64,000 nucleotides of DNA from Winogradskyella sp. Its GTDB lineage: Bacteria > Bacteroidota > Bacteroidia > Flavobacteriales > Flavobacteriaceae. This document shows positions 26,679 to 35,844 of the stretch, piece by piece. Position 1 is the first letter of the stretch; every line of letters starts with the position of its first letter. Under the pieces are notes generated by a model. The model was given only the letters and a program-made list of their open reading frames with translations. It was not told the origin of the DNA and did not search any database. The stretch covers positions 487,796-551,795 of the forward strand of contig NZ_JABSSU010000003.1 of NCBI RefSeq assembly GCF_013213835.1, given 5' to 3'. A program made the position numbers and the translations under genes.

Positions 26679-27674
26679 TTATTTAAAATAATGATTATAA
26701 ATACCTTTAATTGATATTAAATTTAAAGGAAACTCAAAAAACACGTGCATAAGACTAAGCATCAATAAAAGGGTCAATCCAATTTTATAATCGACTGCAT
26801 AAATTATCATTGATATGATCCAAATGCCAATTATCAAGAATGTCTTGGTTTTACTTAAATTCTTATGCCAGCCAATAATGGAAGTTTTAGAAAACCAATT
26901 TAAATAATGATATGTATAAGCAAATGCGATAAAAATTTGAATTTTTATATCAATAATTTCATTGAAAAAGAAACTTGTTCCATCTGAAAGTCCTAAAAAC
27001 TTTGAAACATTAATATTTAACAAATGAAATCTGCTTTCTATAATTAGTGATTCCACAGTTGAAGAAAACCGATATAAATTAACTTCTAACGATACTAAGA
27101 AAATGATTAAAGGAATCAAAGCCAAATAAACAATATTTATTGTACCCCATTTACTATTATCCTTTACAGTACCATACCACATAAATAATAAGGTAAAAAA
27201 GTAAACATGAATAATTGTAGGTAAAAAAATACCTATCCAAACATTATAGACGTCCAAATCCTTAAGAAATATGGTTAATACAATACTTATTACCAAAACT
27301 GTAATTTGCCAATGTTTCTCTTTTATGAATAACAAAGCGTATGCGAACATAAAGCTTCCAAATATTAAACCGTTTGTATAGTTTGCTAGGTCTGTATTTA
27401 AAAAATTTACAATTGAGGAATCACTATTCTTAAAAATATTGAGCCTCATAATTGCAGGAAGAGAAACGATAAAGGCAAATAAAATAACAGTATAAATCCA
27501 AGTCTTGCTTTTTACAAAATAATTTTTATTTCTAATCCAATTGATTTCAGTTAAGTAATGTAATGGTCCTAAAATGGCATAGACAATTAAAAATAACTCA
27601 AACGGAAAAATAATCGCTAGAAAAAGAGATATGGTAATTAAAACCAAATTAAGTATGTCAATATTATACCTCAT
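26679..27674 (-). CDS. polytopic membrane protein of unknown function with conserved-looking His residues
   Basis: 331 residues with about nine or ten hydrophobic segments. I do not recognise the family. Several His lie in or at the ends of membrane segments: AILGPLHYLTEINW near 34-47, IIHVYFFTLLFMWYG near 155-169, YTYHYLNWFSKTSIIGWH near 250-267 and LMHVFFEFPLN near 308-318. Repeated His in membrane helices occurs in metal- or haem-binding membrane enzymes, including Brp/Blh carotenoid dioxygenases, but the diagnostic Blh motifs are not seen. It is transcribed toward the BNR lipoprotein gene, 10 bases away, so the two may act together. Confidence 0.6.
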   Translation of the reverse strand: MRYNIDILNLVLITISLFLAIIFPFELFLIVYAILGPLHYLTEINWIRNKNYFVKSKTWIYTVILFAFIVSLPAIMRLNIFKNSDSSIVNFLNTDLANYTNGLIFGSFMFAYALLFIKEKHWQITVLVISIVLTIFLKDLDVYNVWIGIFLPTIIHVYFFTLLFMWYGTVKDNSKWGTINIVYLALIPLIIFLVSLEVNLYRFSSTVESLIIESRFHLLNINVSKFLGLSDGTSFFFNEIIDIKIQIFIAFAYTYHYLNWFSKTSIIGWHKNLSKTKTFLIIGIWIISMIIYAVDYKIGLTLLLMLSLMHVFFEFPLNLISIKGIYNHYFK

Positions 27675-27686
27675 AGTAGGACATAA

Positions 27687-27724
27687 AAAAACTGTTTAAA
27701 TAAGAATATATTTAAACAGTTTTT
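27687..27724 (-). terminator. terminator of the T9SS fibre-protein operon
   Basis: 16-bp perfect stem: AAAAACTGTTTAAATA (27687-27702) pairs with TATTTAAACAGTTTTT (27709-27724), with a U tail on the minus strand, 18 bases after the stop. Confidence 0.85.
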
Positions 27725-27742
27725 AAATATTTGATTACAAAT

Positions 27743-30700
27743 TTATTCAATTATCATTTTCTTACTGTCGAATTTCTTACCTTCTATGTACAGAGTATAA
27801 TAATACATACCTGCTTGCAGCCCTTGTTTATTCACAATCATCTCATTCTCACCTCTTTTATCTAATTCAATATTAGATAAAATTTTACCAGTAGTGTCAC
27901 TAAACACGAGATTAGCTCTATTAATACTATTTGGTAAATAGTAACGAATCGACGAAGTTTCATTGAAAGGATTAGGTATGTTTTGATATAAAGCTGGACC
28001 TTGTTTTCCAGCGATGTTGTCATCAACCTCTAAAGTTTGACATGCACAGTCTTCAAGTGCAACAACTCTAGTTAACAAATCATCAATTAGTAGTTGCTGA
28101 TTATTATTCTCTGTTTCTAAAGCGCCCAAAATAGGTGCTAAATCAACATTTACTGAAGTTCCACCTTCAATTGACACTGTCAAAGTAGTTCCAGATAAAA
28201 CTGCCGATGTCAGATTTTGATCATCAGTTCCAGATCCATCTTGTAAAGACGACAAATCAACCCCTGATCCACCAGTTATATTCAAGGTTGTACCTGTCAA
28301 ACTTAAATCCTGATTGTCTGTACCCGTACCATCTTGTAAAGTCGCTAAATCAACACCTGTACCACCTGAAATATTTAATGTTGTCCCTGATAAGGATAAA
28401 TCTTGTTCATCTGTATTAGCATAACCAGATAAATCAACTGTAGAAGCGTTTCCGGTGATACTTAAAGTATTACCACTTAAAGCAATAGCCTGACTATCTG
28501 TACCCGTACCATCTTGTAGAGATGCTAAGTCCACTCCTGTACCACCAGAAATATTTAATGTTGTTCCTGTTAATGATAAATCTTGATTATCTGTACCTGT
28601 ACCATCTTGTAATGACGCTAAATCAACTCCTGATCCACCAGTGATATTTAATGTTGTTCCTGTTAATGATAAATCTTGACTATCTGTACCTGTACCATCT
28701 TGTAATGACGCTAAATCCACTCCTGTTCCACCAGAAATATTTAATGTTGTACCTGTCAATGATAAATCTTGATTATCTGTACCTGTACCATCTTGTAATG
28801 ATGCTAAATCCACTCCTGTACCACCTGTGATACTTAATGTTGTACCTGATAAAGATAAATCTTGACTATCAGTATTATCTAAATAAGGCGATAAATCTAC
28901 AGTACCTGCATTTCCAGTGATGCTTAATACATCTGAACTTACAGAGATTGCTTGTGCATCTGTATTATCTAAATATGACGAAAGATCTACAGTAGAAGCA
29001 TTGCCTGAAATACTTAAAATATCTGATGTCAAAGAAATAGCCTGCGCATCTGTATTATCTAAATAAGTAGTTAAATCTACTGTAGCTGAACTACCTGTAA
29101 GTCCTAATTCATTAGTTGTTAAAGATAATTCTTGATTATCTGTATTATCTAAATAAGGCGTTAAATCCACAGTTGCTGCACTTCCTGTAATACTTAAGAT
29201 GTCCGAAGTCACAGAAATGCCTTGTGCATCAGTATTATCTAGGTAAGGTGTTAAATCTACCGTTCCTGCACTTCCTGTAATACTTAAAATATCTGAAGCT
29301 ACTGAAAGTTCTTGGGAATCAGTATTCGTAGCACTACTCCATGCTGCACCATCCCATACATACACAGCACCAAGATCAGTATCATATACTAATAGACCGT
29401 TTTCTGTAGCAGTCAAAGAACCTTCTATGGTTGTTCTTTCAGCTGTTGTTAATCTATTAAGAAGTAATCCCTTATTAGAACCCGTAAGGTCTAAGGATGC
29501 ATTTATATTTGGTGTATCTGTCCCAATACCTACGCTAAGCGGATTTGTAGCACCGCCAAGCACCATGGTATTATCGTTTATTGCTGTTGCGGCATTACCA
29601 ATGGCAACAGCATTTGTGCCCTGTACGTTTGCGGCATTACCAATGGCTATATTATTTGTTGGATCTACAGCACTAGGGTCTGTGGACGAGGCTTGATAAC
29701 CAATAACAATAGCACCATCATTCGAAGCTACTGTTGTAGAACCTATGGCTATAGCAAAAGGATTATCAATATCTACAGAACGTCCAATACCAACAACATC
29801 ATTTTCTTCAATATCAATACGATCACCAATACCTACAGAATAATCTGCTTGATTAGTCATGTTACCTAAATACCCCATCATAATAGAATAATCTCCGCGT
29901 ATATCGTGGTCTATACCCATTGAAATTGAATACTGCCCATCTAAGAAAGACTCATTACCAAAGCCCATTACATTATTATTACTTGCTGTAATATTGTAAC
30001 CAAAAAACATAGTATTTGAACGGTTGGTGTTATCAAAATCCGCTTGTGACCCCATACCAACATTATATTGTCCCTCACGATTTGTAAAACCAGCAGAGAA
30101 ACCTACATAAGTATTATGATTAGCATTTGCTGTATTATTTGTTCTATTATTGTCCCATCCTGCTTGCGCCCCGATAAAAGTATTATAATCTGCCCATTCG
30201 GTTGCAACCCCTGCGGCCGCCCCAAGGAAAGTGTTATAAATACCATCTCCTACATCAATCCCAGCAGAATCGCCAATACCCGTATTATGATGACCATCAT
30301 CTACATCGCTCATAGACTCACTACCCAAGCCTGTATTTCTGTAACCAACATCCGATGAAATACCAACTTCATTCCCTACAAAGGTATTTTTATATCCAGT
30401 AGTATTACTAAAACCGGCATCTTCCCCAATAAAGGTGTTTTCGTATCCAGTTGTGTTATTCGCACCAGCTTCTTCTCCGACGAAAGTATTATCATATCCT
30501 GTGGTATTATTCTCCCCAGCTTCAGCACCCACAAAAGTATTATCACCACCATTTATAGTTAATCTACCTGCTTCATATCCGATAAAGGTATTATCAAATC
30601 CTGTAGTATTAGAGTATCCTGCAAGATACCCAATGGCTGTAAGTTCACTTGTTGTTACACTGCGCCCTGCACTATATCCAAAAAGTGTATTCCGAGATCC

Positions 30701-30865
30701 TGATGTGACAAACGATCCTGTACTATCACCGTAAAAGGTATTAAAATCTCCCGAAGAAATACTTACACCAGATCCTGTTCCTGAGGTTTCATTTAATGTC
30801 TGTGCACTCAATCCTAGACTGAGTAAGGCAAACAAAAAAATAAAAAAATAGTTGTTCTGTTTCAT
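27743..30865 (-). CDS. large repetitive T9SS surface protein, fibre/adhesin-like
   Basis: 1040 residues. Signal peptide 1-21. Residues about 40-440 are YadA-head-like beta-roll repeats with NTFxGxxAG cores; nine regular 17-residue units run from 84 to 236. Residues about 450-510 resemble the region before fibre repeats in phage-tail-like proteins (GLLLNRLTTAERTTI, GLLVYDTDLGAVYVWDGAAW). Residues 515-879 are twelve units of 29-31 residues. A short coiled coil (about 910-938) and the CAC motif follow, then a type A sorting domain (IPNPFNETSSIRYYLPN ... LQAGMYYYTLYIEGKKF). Probably an elongated trimeric surface fibre exported by T9SS. A small exported protein is encoded 15 bases upstream. Confidence 0.85.
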   Translation of the reverse strand: MKQNNYFFIFLFALLSLGLSAQTLNETSGTGSGVSISSGDFNTFYGDSTGSFVTSGSRNTLFGYSAGRSVTTSELTAIGYLAGYSNTTGFDNTFIGYEAGRLTINGGDNTFVGAEAGENNTTGYDNTFVGEEAGANNTTGYENTFIGEDAGFSNTTGYKNTFVGNEVGISSDVGYRNTGLGSESMSDVDDGHHNTGIGDSAGIDVGDGIYNTFLGAAAGVATEWADYNTFIGAQAGWDNNRTNNTANANHNTYVGFSAGFTNREGQYNVGMGSQADFDNTNRSNTMFFGYNITASNNNVMGFGNESFLDGQYSISMGIDHDIRGDYSIMMGYLGNMTNQADYSVGIGDRIDIEENDVVGIGRSVDIDNPFAIAIGSTTVASNDGAIVIGYQASSTDPSAVDPTNNIAIGNAANVQGTNAVAIGNAATAINDNTMVLGGATNPLSVGIGTDTPNINASLDLTGSNKGLLLNRLTTAERTTIEGSLTATENGLLVYDTDLGAVYVWDGAAWSSATNTDSQELSVASDILSITGSAGTVDLTPYLDNTDAQGISVTSDILSITGSAATVDLTPYLDNTDNQELSLTTNELGLTGSSATVDLTTYLDNTDAQAISLTSDILSISGNASTVDLSSYLDNTDAQAISVSSDVLSITGNAGTVDLSPYLDNTDSQDLSLSGTTLSITGGTGVDLASLQDGTGTDNQDLSLTGTTLNISGGTGVDLASLQDGTGTDSQDLSLTGTTLNITGGSGVDLASLQDGTGTDNQDLSLTGTTLNISGGTGVDLASLQDGTGTDSQAIALSGNTLSITGNASTVDLSGYANTDEQDLSLSGTTLNISGGTGVDLATLQDGTGTDNQDLSLTGTTLNITGGSGVDLSSLQDGSGTDDQNLTSAVLSGTTLTVSIEGGTSVNVDLAPILGALETENNNQQLLIDDLLTRVVALEDCACQTLEVDDNIAGKQGPALYQNIPNPFNETSSIRYYLPNSINRANLVFSDTTGKILSNIELDKRGENEMIVNKQGLQAGMYYYTLYIEGKKFDSKKMIIE
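28229..29323 (-). repeat. tandem array of twelve 87-93 bp coding repeats
   Basis: Encodes residues 515-879 of the fibre protein. Five 30-residue units (TDAQxISxTSDILSITGxA, then TVDLTPYLDN) are followed by mostly 31-residue units (TDNQDLSLTGTTLNISGGTG, then VDLASLQDGTG), with one 29-residue hybrid unit (789-817). Neighbouring 93-bp units are nearly identical in DNA, indicating recent duplication or gene conversion. Confidence 0.9.
30158..30616 (-). repeat. nine 51-bp repeats coding YadA-head-like units
   Basis: Encodes residues 84-236, 17 residues per unit, such as ENNTTGYDNTFVGEEAG and ANNTTGYENTFIGEDAG. The units are more divergent than those of the C-terminal array. Confidence 0.85.
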
Positions 30866-30880
30866 TAGTTTTGGTTTTGG

Positions 30881-31456
30881 TTATGTTTTACTTAGCAAGG
30901 CTTTTTGAACTTGAACAACATTCGATAAATTTGTTCCGCCTTTGCCTTGTTTTTTTGATTTCAATGTAATTATAATATTGAATCTTAATTTACCATCATT
31001 TGTGAATTGGAGCGAGGTGAACATGATTTTGTCTTTTGTATCATACGTGCTGTAAAGTACACCTTTTATTAAAGTTGCCATAAACTCTAATCCTTCTTCA
31101 TCTGTTATGGCATAATAACCTTTTTCTTCATCTATGATATGTAAAAGATATTTATTGACAATTTTATTTTCACCTTGATAAAACGAAAATTCGTACTCAA
31201 AAACTTCCTTATCGTTAGTTTTTTTTATTATAAAATCTGTTGGTACATTTGCTATACTACCTGTAGGGTCCGCAACATTTAAATTACCCGAATAGGTGCC
31301 AAGATACTCATACGGAAATGCTACTGGCGTTGGAAATTCTTCATCTACTTGTTTATTATTCTGTGCATCTAGCACAAGGCAACAACCTGATGTAAAAGTT
31401 AACAGAAAAAAAAGCAAATAACTAGCTTTATTGTGCCTAGAAACTATAATATTCAT
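30881..31456 (-). CDS. small exported protein encoded with the fibre protein
   Basis: 191 residues. A hydrophobic N-terminus (LLFFLLTFTSGCC) gives a signal with a possible lipobox at FTSGC (Cys25), so it may be a lipoprotein. The mature part is a small beta-rich domain (PYEYLGTYSGNLNV, FEYEFSFYQGENKIVNKYLLHI, KDKIMFTSLQFTNDGKLRFNIIITLKSK). I do not recognise a family. It ends 15 bases before the fibre-protein ATG, so it is likely in the same operon and could be an anchor or chaperone for the fibre, which is inference only. Confidence 0.65.
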   Translation of the reverse strand: MNIIVSRHNKASYLLFFLLTFTSGCCLVLDAQNNKQVDEEFPTPVAFPYEYLGTYSGNLNVADPTGSIANVPTDFIIKKTNDKEVFEYEFSFYQGENKIVNKYLLHIIDEEKGYYAITDEEGLEFMATLIKGVLYSTYDTKDKIMFTSLQFTNDGKLRFNIIITLKSKKQGKGGTNLSNVVQVQKALLSKT

Positions 31457-31643
31457 TCATTAGTTAGTGATTGGTTGTGTTTCAAAGTTAATTAAAATTT
31501 TAAAGAAAACAAGAATAGCAAAGTTAAACAAAATTTATTTTATGTTTACAACTTTTTAATTCAGGTAAAATCATTGTTACGATACAGAAAAAAAATCAAT
31601 ACATTAGCGAAATCTAAAGTCAAAACTAAAAACTACAGCTTAG

Positions 31644-34600
31644 ATGTTTAAAGCAAAATATCTTGTCGAATTCAGTCTTTTTTGTATTATTTTTTTGGTT
31701 TATGCTTATTGCACCTCAAATACAATAAACTTTTGGGACAGCCCAGAGTTTATAACTAGCAATTACACTATGCAGGCTTCGCACCCACCAGGTGCACCGC
31801 TGTACACAATTTTTTCAGGGACGCTACTGTTTTTTTTCTCTGCACAATATGCAGTTTTAATTAGCAATCTAGTTTCTGCTTTCTTCGGCGCTAGCACAGT
31901 AGTAATGGTTTATAAAATCACTGCCTTTATTATTGCCATTTACAACCCTACTGAAAACAAAAAACAAATCATTAAAATCCAGGTATTAGGTGGTTTATTG
32001 GCTGCTTTAAGCTTGGCGTTTTCAACTAGTTTCTGGACAGCGTCAATAGAAGCAGAGGTATACACTATGTCTTTTGCGCTTTTTACATTATTAATCTACA
32101 GTAGTTTAAAATGGTATAAAGAAAAATGTCTCAAGAAAGAAAAAAAATATTTCCTTCTTTTCTTCTTATTATTAGGACTATCAGTTGGAGTACATTTAAT
32201 TTTATTAGCCGCAATAATTCCTGCCTCATTACTTTTTGTTAGCAAAAAACTAAATACAAGTTTTAAAAATCTAACCTTAGGCTTAGTAATTGGGGTAATT
32301 AGTTTCTTTACACTGTATGCTGTGATATTAAAAGGTGTTATTGGTTTAATGTCGAGAATTGACATCTACAGTGTTAACAATCTAAATTTACCTGTTAATT
32401 ATGGTGCAATTATAACTATTGTATTCGTTTTATCATTTTTACTTATTTCTCATTTATTACTATTGAAAAAGGAAAAGCATAAAATCGGTTTATTAAATTT
32501 ATCCCTTCTATTATTCTTAGCAGGATCGAGTTTATATGCCTTTCCAATAATAAGATCTAACACAAATACTTTGGTAGCCGAAAAGGTTAAAACTACAAAT
32601 AGATTAGGTGGTTATATTAGTGGTGAACGTTTTGGTGTAGACAATATACCCTTAATTTATGGGCCTAATTTTAATGCCCAACTCGATGAGAAAAGACCAT
32701 TCTTAAATACTGATCCAATTTTATCGTATGATACATTTTCCAAAAAGTACATTGAAGCTCATGATGGTGTATCAAATAAAATTAACTACAGTTCTAAATT
32801 TAAGACAATTTTTCCTCGAATGTATGATGCAAAAAATGCTCCCAATTATAGTGCTTGGACTTCTATAAAAGGTGAAGCGATAGCTCACAACATTAATGGA
32901 GAGATTAAAAATATTATATCGCCTACTTTTTCTGAAAATTTAAGCTTTTTCTTTAATTATCAAGTCATTTGGCTTAATCTAAGATATTTATATTGGAACT
33001 TCATTGGACGACAAAATGACCATCATGGTTTAGGCTATATAAAAGATGGAAATTGGGTTACTGGTCTTAATTTTATAGACAAACACAGAGTTGGAGATAT
33101 TGAGCTTTTACCTACGTATTACGAAAACAATAAAGCCTACGATTATTATTATCTTTTGCCATTTCTATTAGGAATAATTGGCTGTATTTCGACTTTTAAA
33201 AGAAAAGGAATTTTCCTATATCTTACATTTCTTTTTTTAACCTTCGGGATAGGTATAACTGTATTTGTAAATCCACTGCCTTCCAGTATTTTAATACGAG
33301 AGAGAGACTATATTTTTATAGGTTCATTTATTATTTTCACCATTTGGATAGGCTTATCTGCAGTGGCATTTTTTAAACTTTTTGCAAAGATTAGTAAAAA
33401 CAGAGAAATCCAAACAGCATTGTTATTACTTCTTATTTTAGCCTCTCCTATTCAGCTATGCGCAAAAGGTTGGGATAATCATCAAAATTCTAAAGACACC
33501 TTCCCTGTTGATTTCGCTAAGGCTTATTTAGATTCTTGCCCAAATCAAGCCATATTGATTACTAATGGCGATAATATGACCTTTCCCCTTTGGTATTTGC
33601 AAGAAGTTGAGAACTATCGTAAAGATGTAAGAGTTATAAACTTTGATCAATTAAATATTGATACACATATTGACAATCTCAAAAGAATAAAAGGAGATTC
33701 TAAACCAATAAGCATAGATTTAGATAAAGATTTGTATATAAATGGCATTGAAAAAATAGTACCGTTACAAAAAGAAACAAATGATTTTATTGAACTTGAG
33801 ATATTGACTCAGTTTTTAAATTCTGACAAAACATTAACCAATTGGAACGGAAGAGGACGACATTATGTTCCTGGTGATAGTTTTAAAATTAGTGCTGATT
33901 CGTCAATAGGTTATATTCAAAAAGAAAAAAACAAAACCTATAATTTAAAGCTATTGAATGAAATTAATTGGACCTACACAAAAAAATTCTACGGCTTAAA
34001 TGATCTAGTTGTACTTAATTTAATTAAAAACAACTTTGGGAAAAGACCAATTTGCTTTGCAATTAATGGAAAAAATAGTCATCTAATAGGATTAAACAAA
34101 TTCCTCATTCAAAAAGGTATGGTTAGTGAACTTTTACCTTTTGTCAGAGATGATAAAAATATGAATCCAAAATTAGTAGATACCCAAAAATCCTATGAAA
34201 TACTTGTTGTTGATTCTAATTTTAAGGCTTTTGATTCTAATAGCATTTATATAAAGGATGAAAATAGAACTTATGCAAGAGAGATAATAAGACAAAATTA
34301 TTATTTCTTAGCACAAGCCTTATATGAAGAAAACAATATTGAAAAAGCAAAGGAAACACTTAATAAATGTTTTGAACTGTTTCCAAATCATGAGATACCT
34401 TTTAAACAATTCGCTTATGCATGCGGTAGACTATATTACAGAATGGGTTTTAAGGAAAAAGGCGATAAAATTTGCCAATCAGCAATGGTGAACATTTGGA
34501 ACGAATTACAATGGATAACCTCGCTAGATCCGCCAAATCCAATTATTAATGTAAGACATGCAAAAAAACTTATAACAATGTATCAACAAATGATGAATCA

Positions 34601-34703
34601 AATTAAACCCTTTAATGAGACTTATTATGAATCGTCAAAATCTCAATTAGAAGCGTTTGCAAACAAATATGATACTTGGTACATTAATAACTGGCCATAC
34701 TAA
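31644..34703 (+). CDS. DUF2723 membrane protein, O-mannosyltransferase-like (TMEM260 family)
   Basis: 1019 residues. About ten membrane helices in the first 330 residues and a second group near 505-605 are followed by a soluble C-terminal region (about 620-1019) with TPR-like helices near 880-930. The GT-C signature sits in the first loop: NFWDSPEFITSNYTMQASHPPGAPLYTI, with the expected catalytic Asp and the HPPGAP motif. Human TMEM260, a DUF2723 protein, O-mannosylates proteins; by analogy this enzyme would transfer a lipid-linked sugar to exported proteins in the periplasm. Acceptor unknown. The methyltransferase gene follows after 5 bases. Confidence 0.88.
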   Translation: MFKAKYLVEFSLFCIIFLVYAYCTSNTINFWDSPEFITSNYTMQASHPPGAPLYTIFSGTLLFFFSAQYAVLISNLVSAFFGASTVVMVYKITAFIIAIYNPTENKKQIIKIQVLGGLLAALSLAFSTSFWTASIEAEVYTMSFALFTLLIYSSLKWYKEKCLKKEKKYFLLFFLLLGLSVGVHLILLAAIIPASLLFVSKKLNTSFKNLTLGLVIGVISFFTLYAVILKGVIGLMSRIDIYSVNNLNLPVNYGAIITIVFVLSFLLISHLLLLKKEKHKIGLLNLSLLLFLAGSSLYAFPIIRSNTNTLVAEKVKTTNRLGGYISGERFGVDNIPLIYGPNFNAQLDEKRPFLNTDPILSYDTFSKKYIEAHDGVSNKINYSSKFKTIFPRMYDAKNAPNYSAWTSIKGEAIAHNINGEIKNIISPTFSENLSFFFNYQVIWLNLRYLYWNFIGRQNDHHGLGYIKDGNWVTGLNFIDKHRVGDIELLPTYYENNKAYDYYYLLPFLLGIIGCISTFKRKGIFLYLTFLFLTFGIGITVFVNPLPSSILIRERDYIFIGSFIIFTIWIGLSAVAFFKLFAKISKNREIQTALLLLLILASPIQLCAKGWDNHQNSKDTFPVDFAKAYLDSCPNQAILITNGDNMTFPLWYLQEVENYRKDVRVINFDQLNIDTHIDNLKRIKGDSKPISIDLDKDLYINGIEKIVPLQKETNDFIELEILTQFLNSDKTLTNWNGRGRHYVPGDSFKISADSSIGYIQKEKNKTYNLKLLNEINWTYTKKFYGLNDLVVLNLIKNNFGKRPICFAINGKNSHLIGLNKFLIQKGMVSELLPFVRDDKNMNPKLVDTQKSYEILVVDSNFKAFDSNSIYIKDENRTYAREIIRQNYYFLAQALYEENNIEKAKETLNKCFELFPNHEIPFKQFAYACGRLYYRMGFKEKGDKICQSAMVNIWNELQWITSLDPPNPIINVRHAKKLITMYQQMMNQIKPFNETYYESSKSQLEAFANKYDTWYINNWPY

Positions 34704-34708
34704 CTTTT

Positions 34709-35518
34709 ATGACCTCTTTTTCTACTGAAGTCACCTCTTCGAAAATTCTTTCTGATCGTCCATTATATCTAAGAACCCGTAAGGCTTACGAAATCATAAG
34801 TAATAAAGCACAAGGAGACACCCTAGAAATCGGTTGTGGTGAGGGTTACGGAATACCTCATTATATTGAGAATGTAAGGTCATTAACCTTAGTAGACAAG
34901 TCTAAAAGTAACCTTAAAAAAATTAAAAAAACATATCCTAAATGTACTTTTTTCTTTAAAAGAATACCACCTTTAAATATGTTTGAGGATAATACTTTTG
35001 ATACAATTATTTCGTTTCAAGTTATAGAACACATCAAAGATTATAATCTTTTTCTAAAGGAGATAAAAAGAGTTTTGAAACCTAGCGGTAAAGCTTATAT
35101 TACAACACCTAATAAACTAAAAACTGTAGCTCCCAATCCATGGCACTATAGAGAATTTTCATTTGATGAACTAGACGCTTTACTAAAACCTCTTTTCAAA
35201 ACCTATGAAATTTTGGGTATTCAAGGTAATTCTAAAACTGAGGAATATTACACAAAAAGTAATTCTTCGGTACTAAAAATTCTATCCTTTGATATTTTTA
35301 ATTTGCACAAACACTTACCACGTGCCTTGCTAAAAATTCCTTATGAAATTTTAAATCGACTGAATCGCGCATCTGTTTTTAATGTTAATAAGCAACTTAT
35401 AGAGGATATAAATTCAAATGATTATCAACTAAAACCGTACAATCGAGATACATTAGATTTATTCTGTATTTTGAACAAAGAGCCGATACCATCTAAAAAT
35501 CTGAAACTTAAAAATTAA
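34709..35518 (+). CDS. class I SAM-dependent methyltransferase
   Basis: 269 residues. Rossmann-fold motifs: LEIGCGEGYGIPHYI (motif I, about 38-52), then LVDKSKSNLKK (motif II acid) and FDTIISFQVIEHIKDYNLFLKEIKRVLKPSGKAYITTPN, the UbiE/Methyltransf_11 pattern. No membrane segment. The substrate is unknown. Being 5 bases after the DUF2723 gene and 12 before the split secreted protein, it could methylate a sugar or lipid-linked glycan; alternatively a small molecule. That link is inferred from context alone. Confidence 0.85.
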   Translation: MTSFSTEVTSSKILSDRPLYLRTRKAYEIISNKAQGDTLEIGCGEGYGIPHYIENVRSLTLVDKSKSNLKKIKKTYPKCTFFFKRIPPLNMFEDNTFDTIISFQVIEHIKDYNLFLKEIKRVLKPSGKAYITTPNKLKTVAPNPWHYREFSFDELDALLKPLFKTYEILGIQGNSKTEEYYTKSNSSVLKILSFDIFNLHKHLPRALLKIPYEILNRLNRASVFNVNKQLIEDINSNDYQLKPYNRDTLDLFCILNKEPIPSKNLKLKN

Positions 35519-35530
35519 AGAATAAGCTAT

Positions 35531-35836
35531 ATGCTGAAATGGGTCGTTTTTATTATTAGTATTACAAGTATTTCTGCACAAAGTAATAAGAAGTTAAATG
35601 ACATTTTTGACAATGCTTTGATATCTGATGTAAAAGACAATATCGATAGAATTAATCCCATTCAAATAATTGAGACTGATGAACAAAATAGCAGAATTAA
35701 GACAAATTATTTAAATTTAGAGAACTTAAAAAATAAAGAAGGAAAATACGAAAAATGGTTTCTTACACAAGGTGAGGAGGCTTCTACATTGGTTGAAATA
35801 AAAAAATTGATTACAGTTCAGGTTGGATCACTCTAG
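35531..35836 (+). pseudogene. N-terminal part of a frameshifted secreted propeller-like protein
   Basis: Signal peptide (about 1-17, FIISITSISAQ) and the first 92 residues of a protein that continues in the -1 frame. In this frame, after VEIKK comes LITVQVGSL and a TAG at 35834-35836. In the -1 frame the same DNA reads on as IDYSSGWITLGKTLCGNFN and stays open to 36870. The change of frame falls at an A7 run (35800-35806). One extra A, or a -1 ribosomal or transcriptional slip, gives a single 446-residue protein. Sequencing error, recent mutation and programmed slippage cannot be told apart here. Confidence 0.75.
35800..35806 (+). other. A-AAA-AAA slippery heptamer at the frame change
   Basis: The zero frame reads ATA AAA AAA TTG, the X XXY YYZ layout of a -1 slip site. 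After slipping, the next codon is ATT. A Shine-Dalgarno-like GAGGAGG lies at 35774-35780, about 20 bases upstream, farther than in known stimulated sites. No clear downstream hairpin is seen. Confidence 0.55.
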
Positions 35837-35844
35837 GAAAAACA

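Noticed and set aside
30435..30734. Plus-strand open frame with repeated SYPVVLFAPAS units
   Set aside because: Antisense shadow of the 51-bp repeats of the fibre gene; no promoter or signal of its own.
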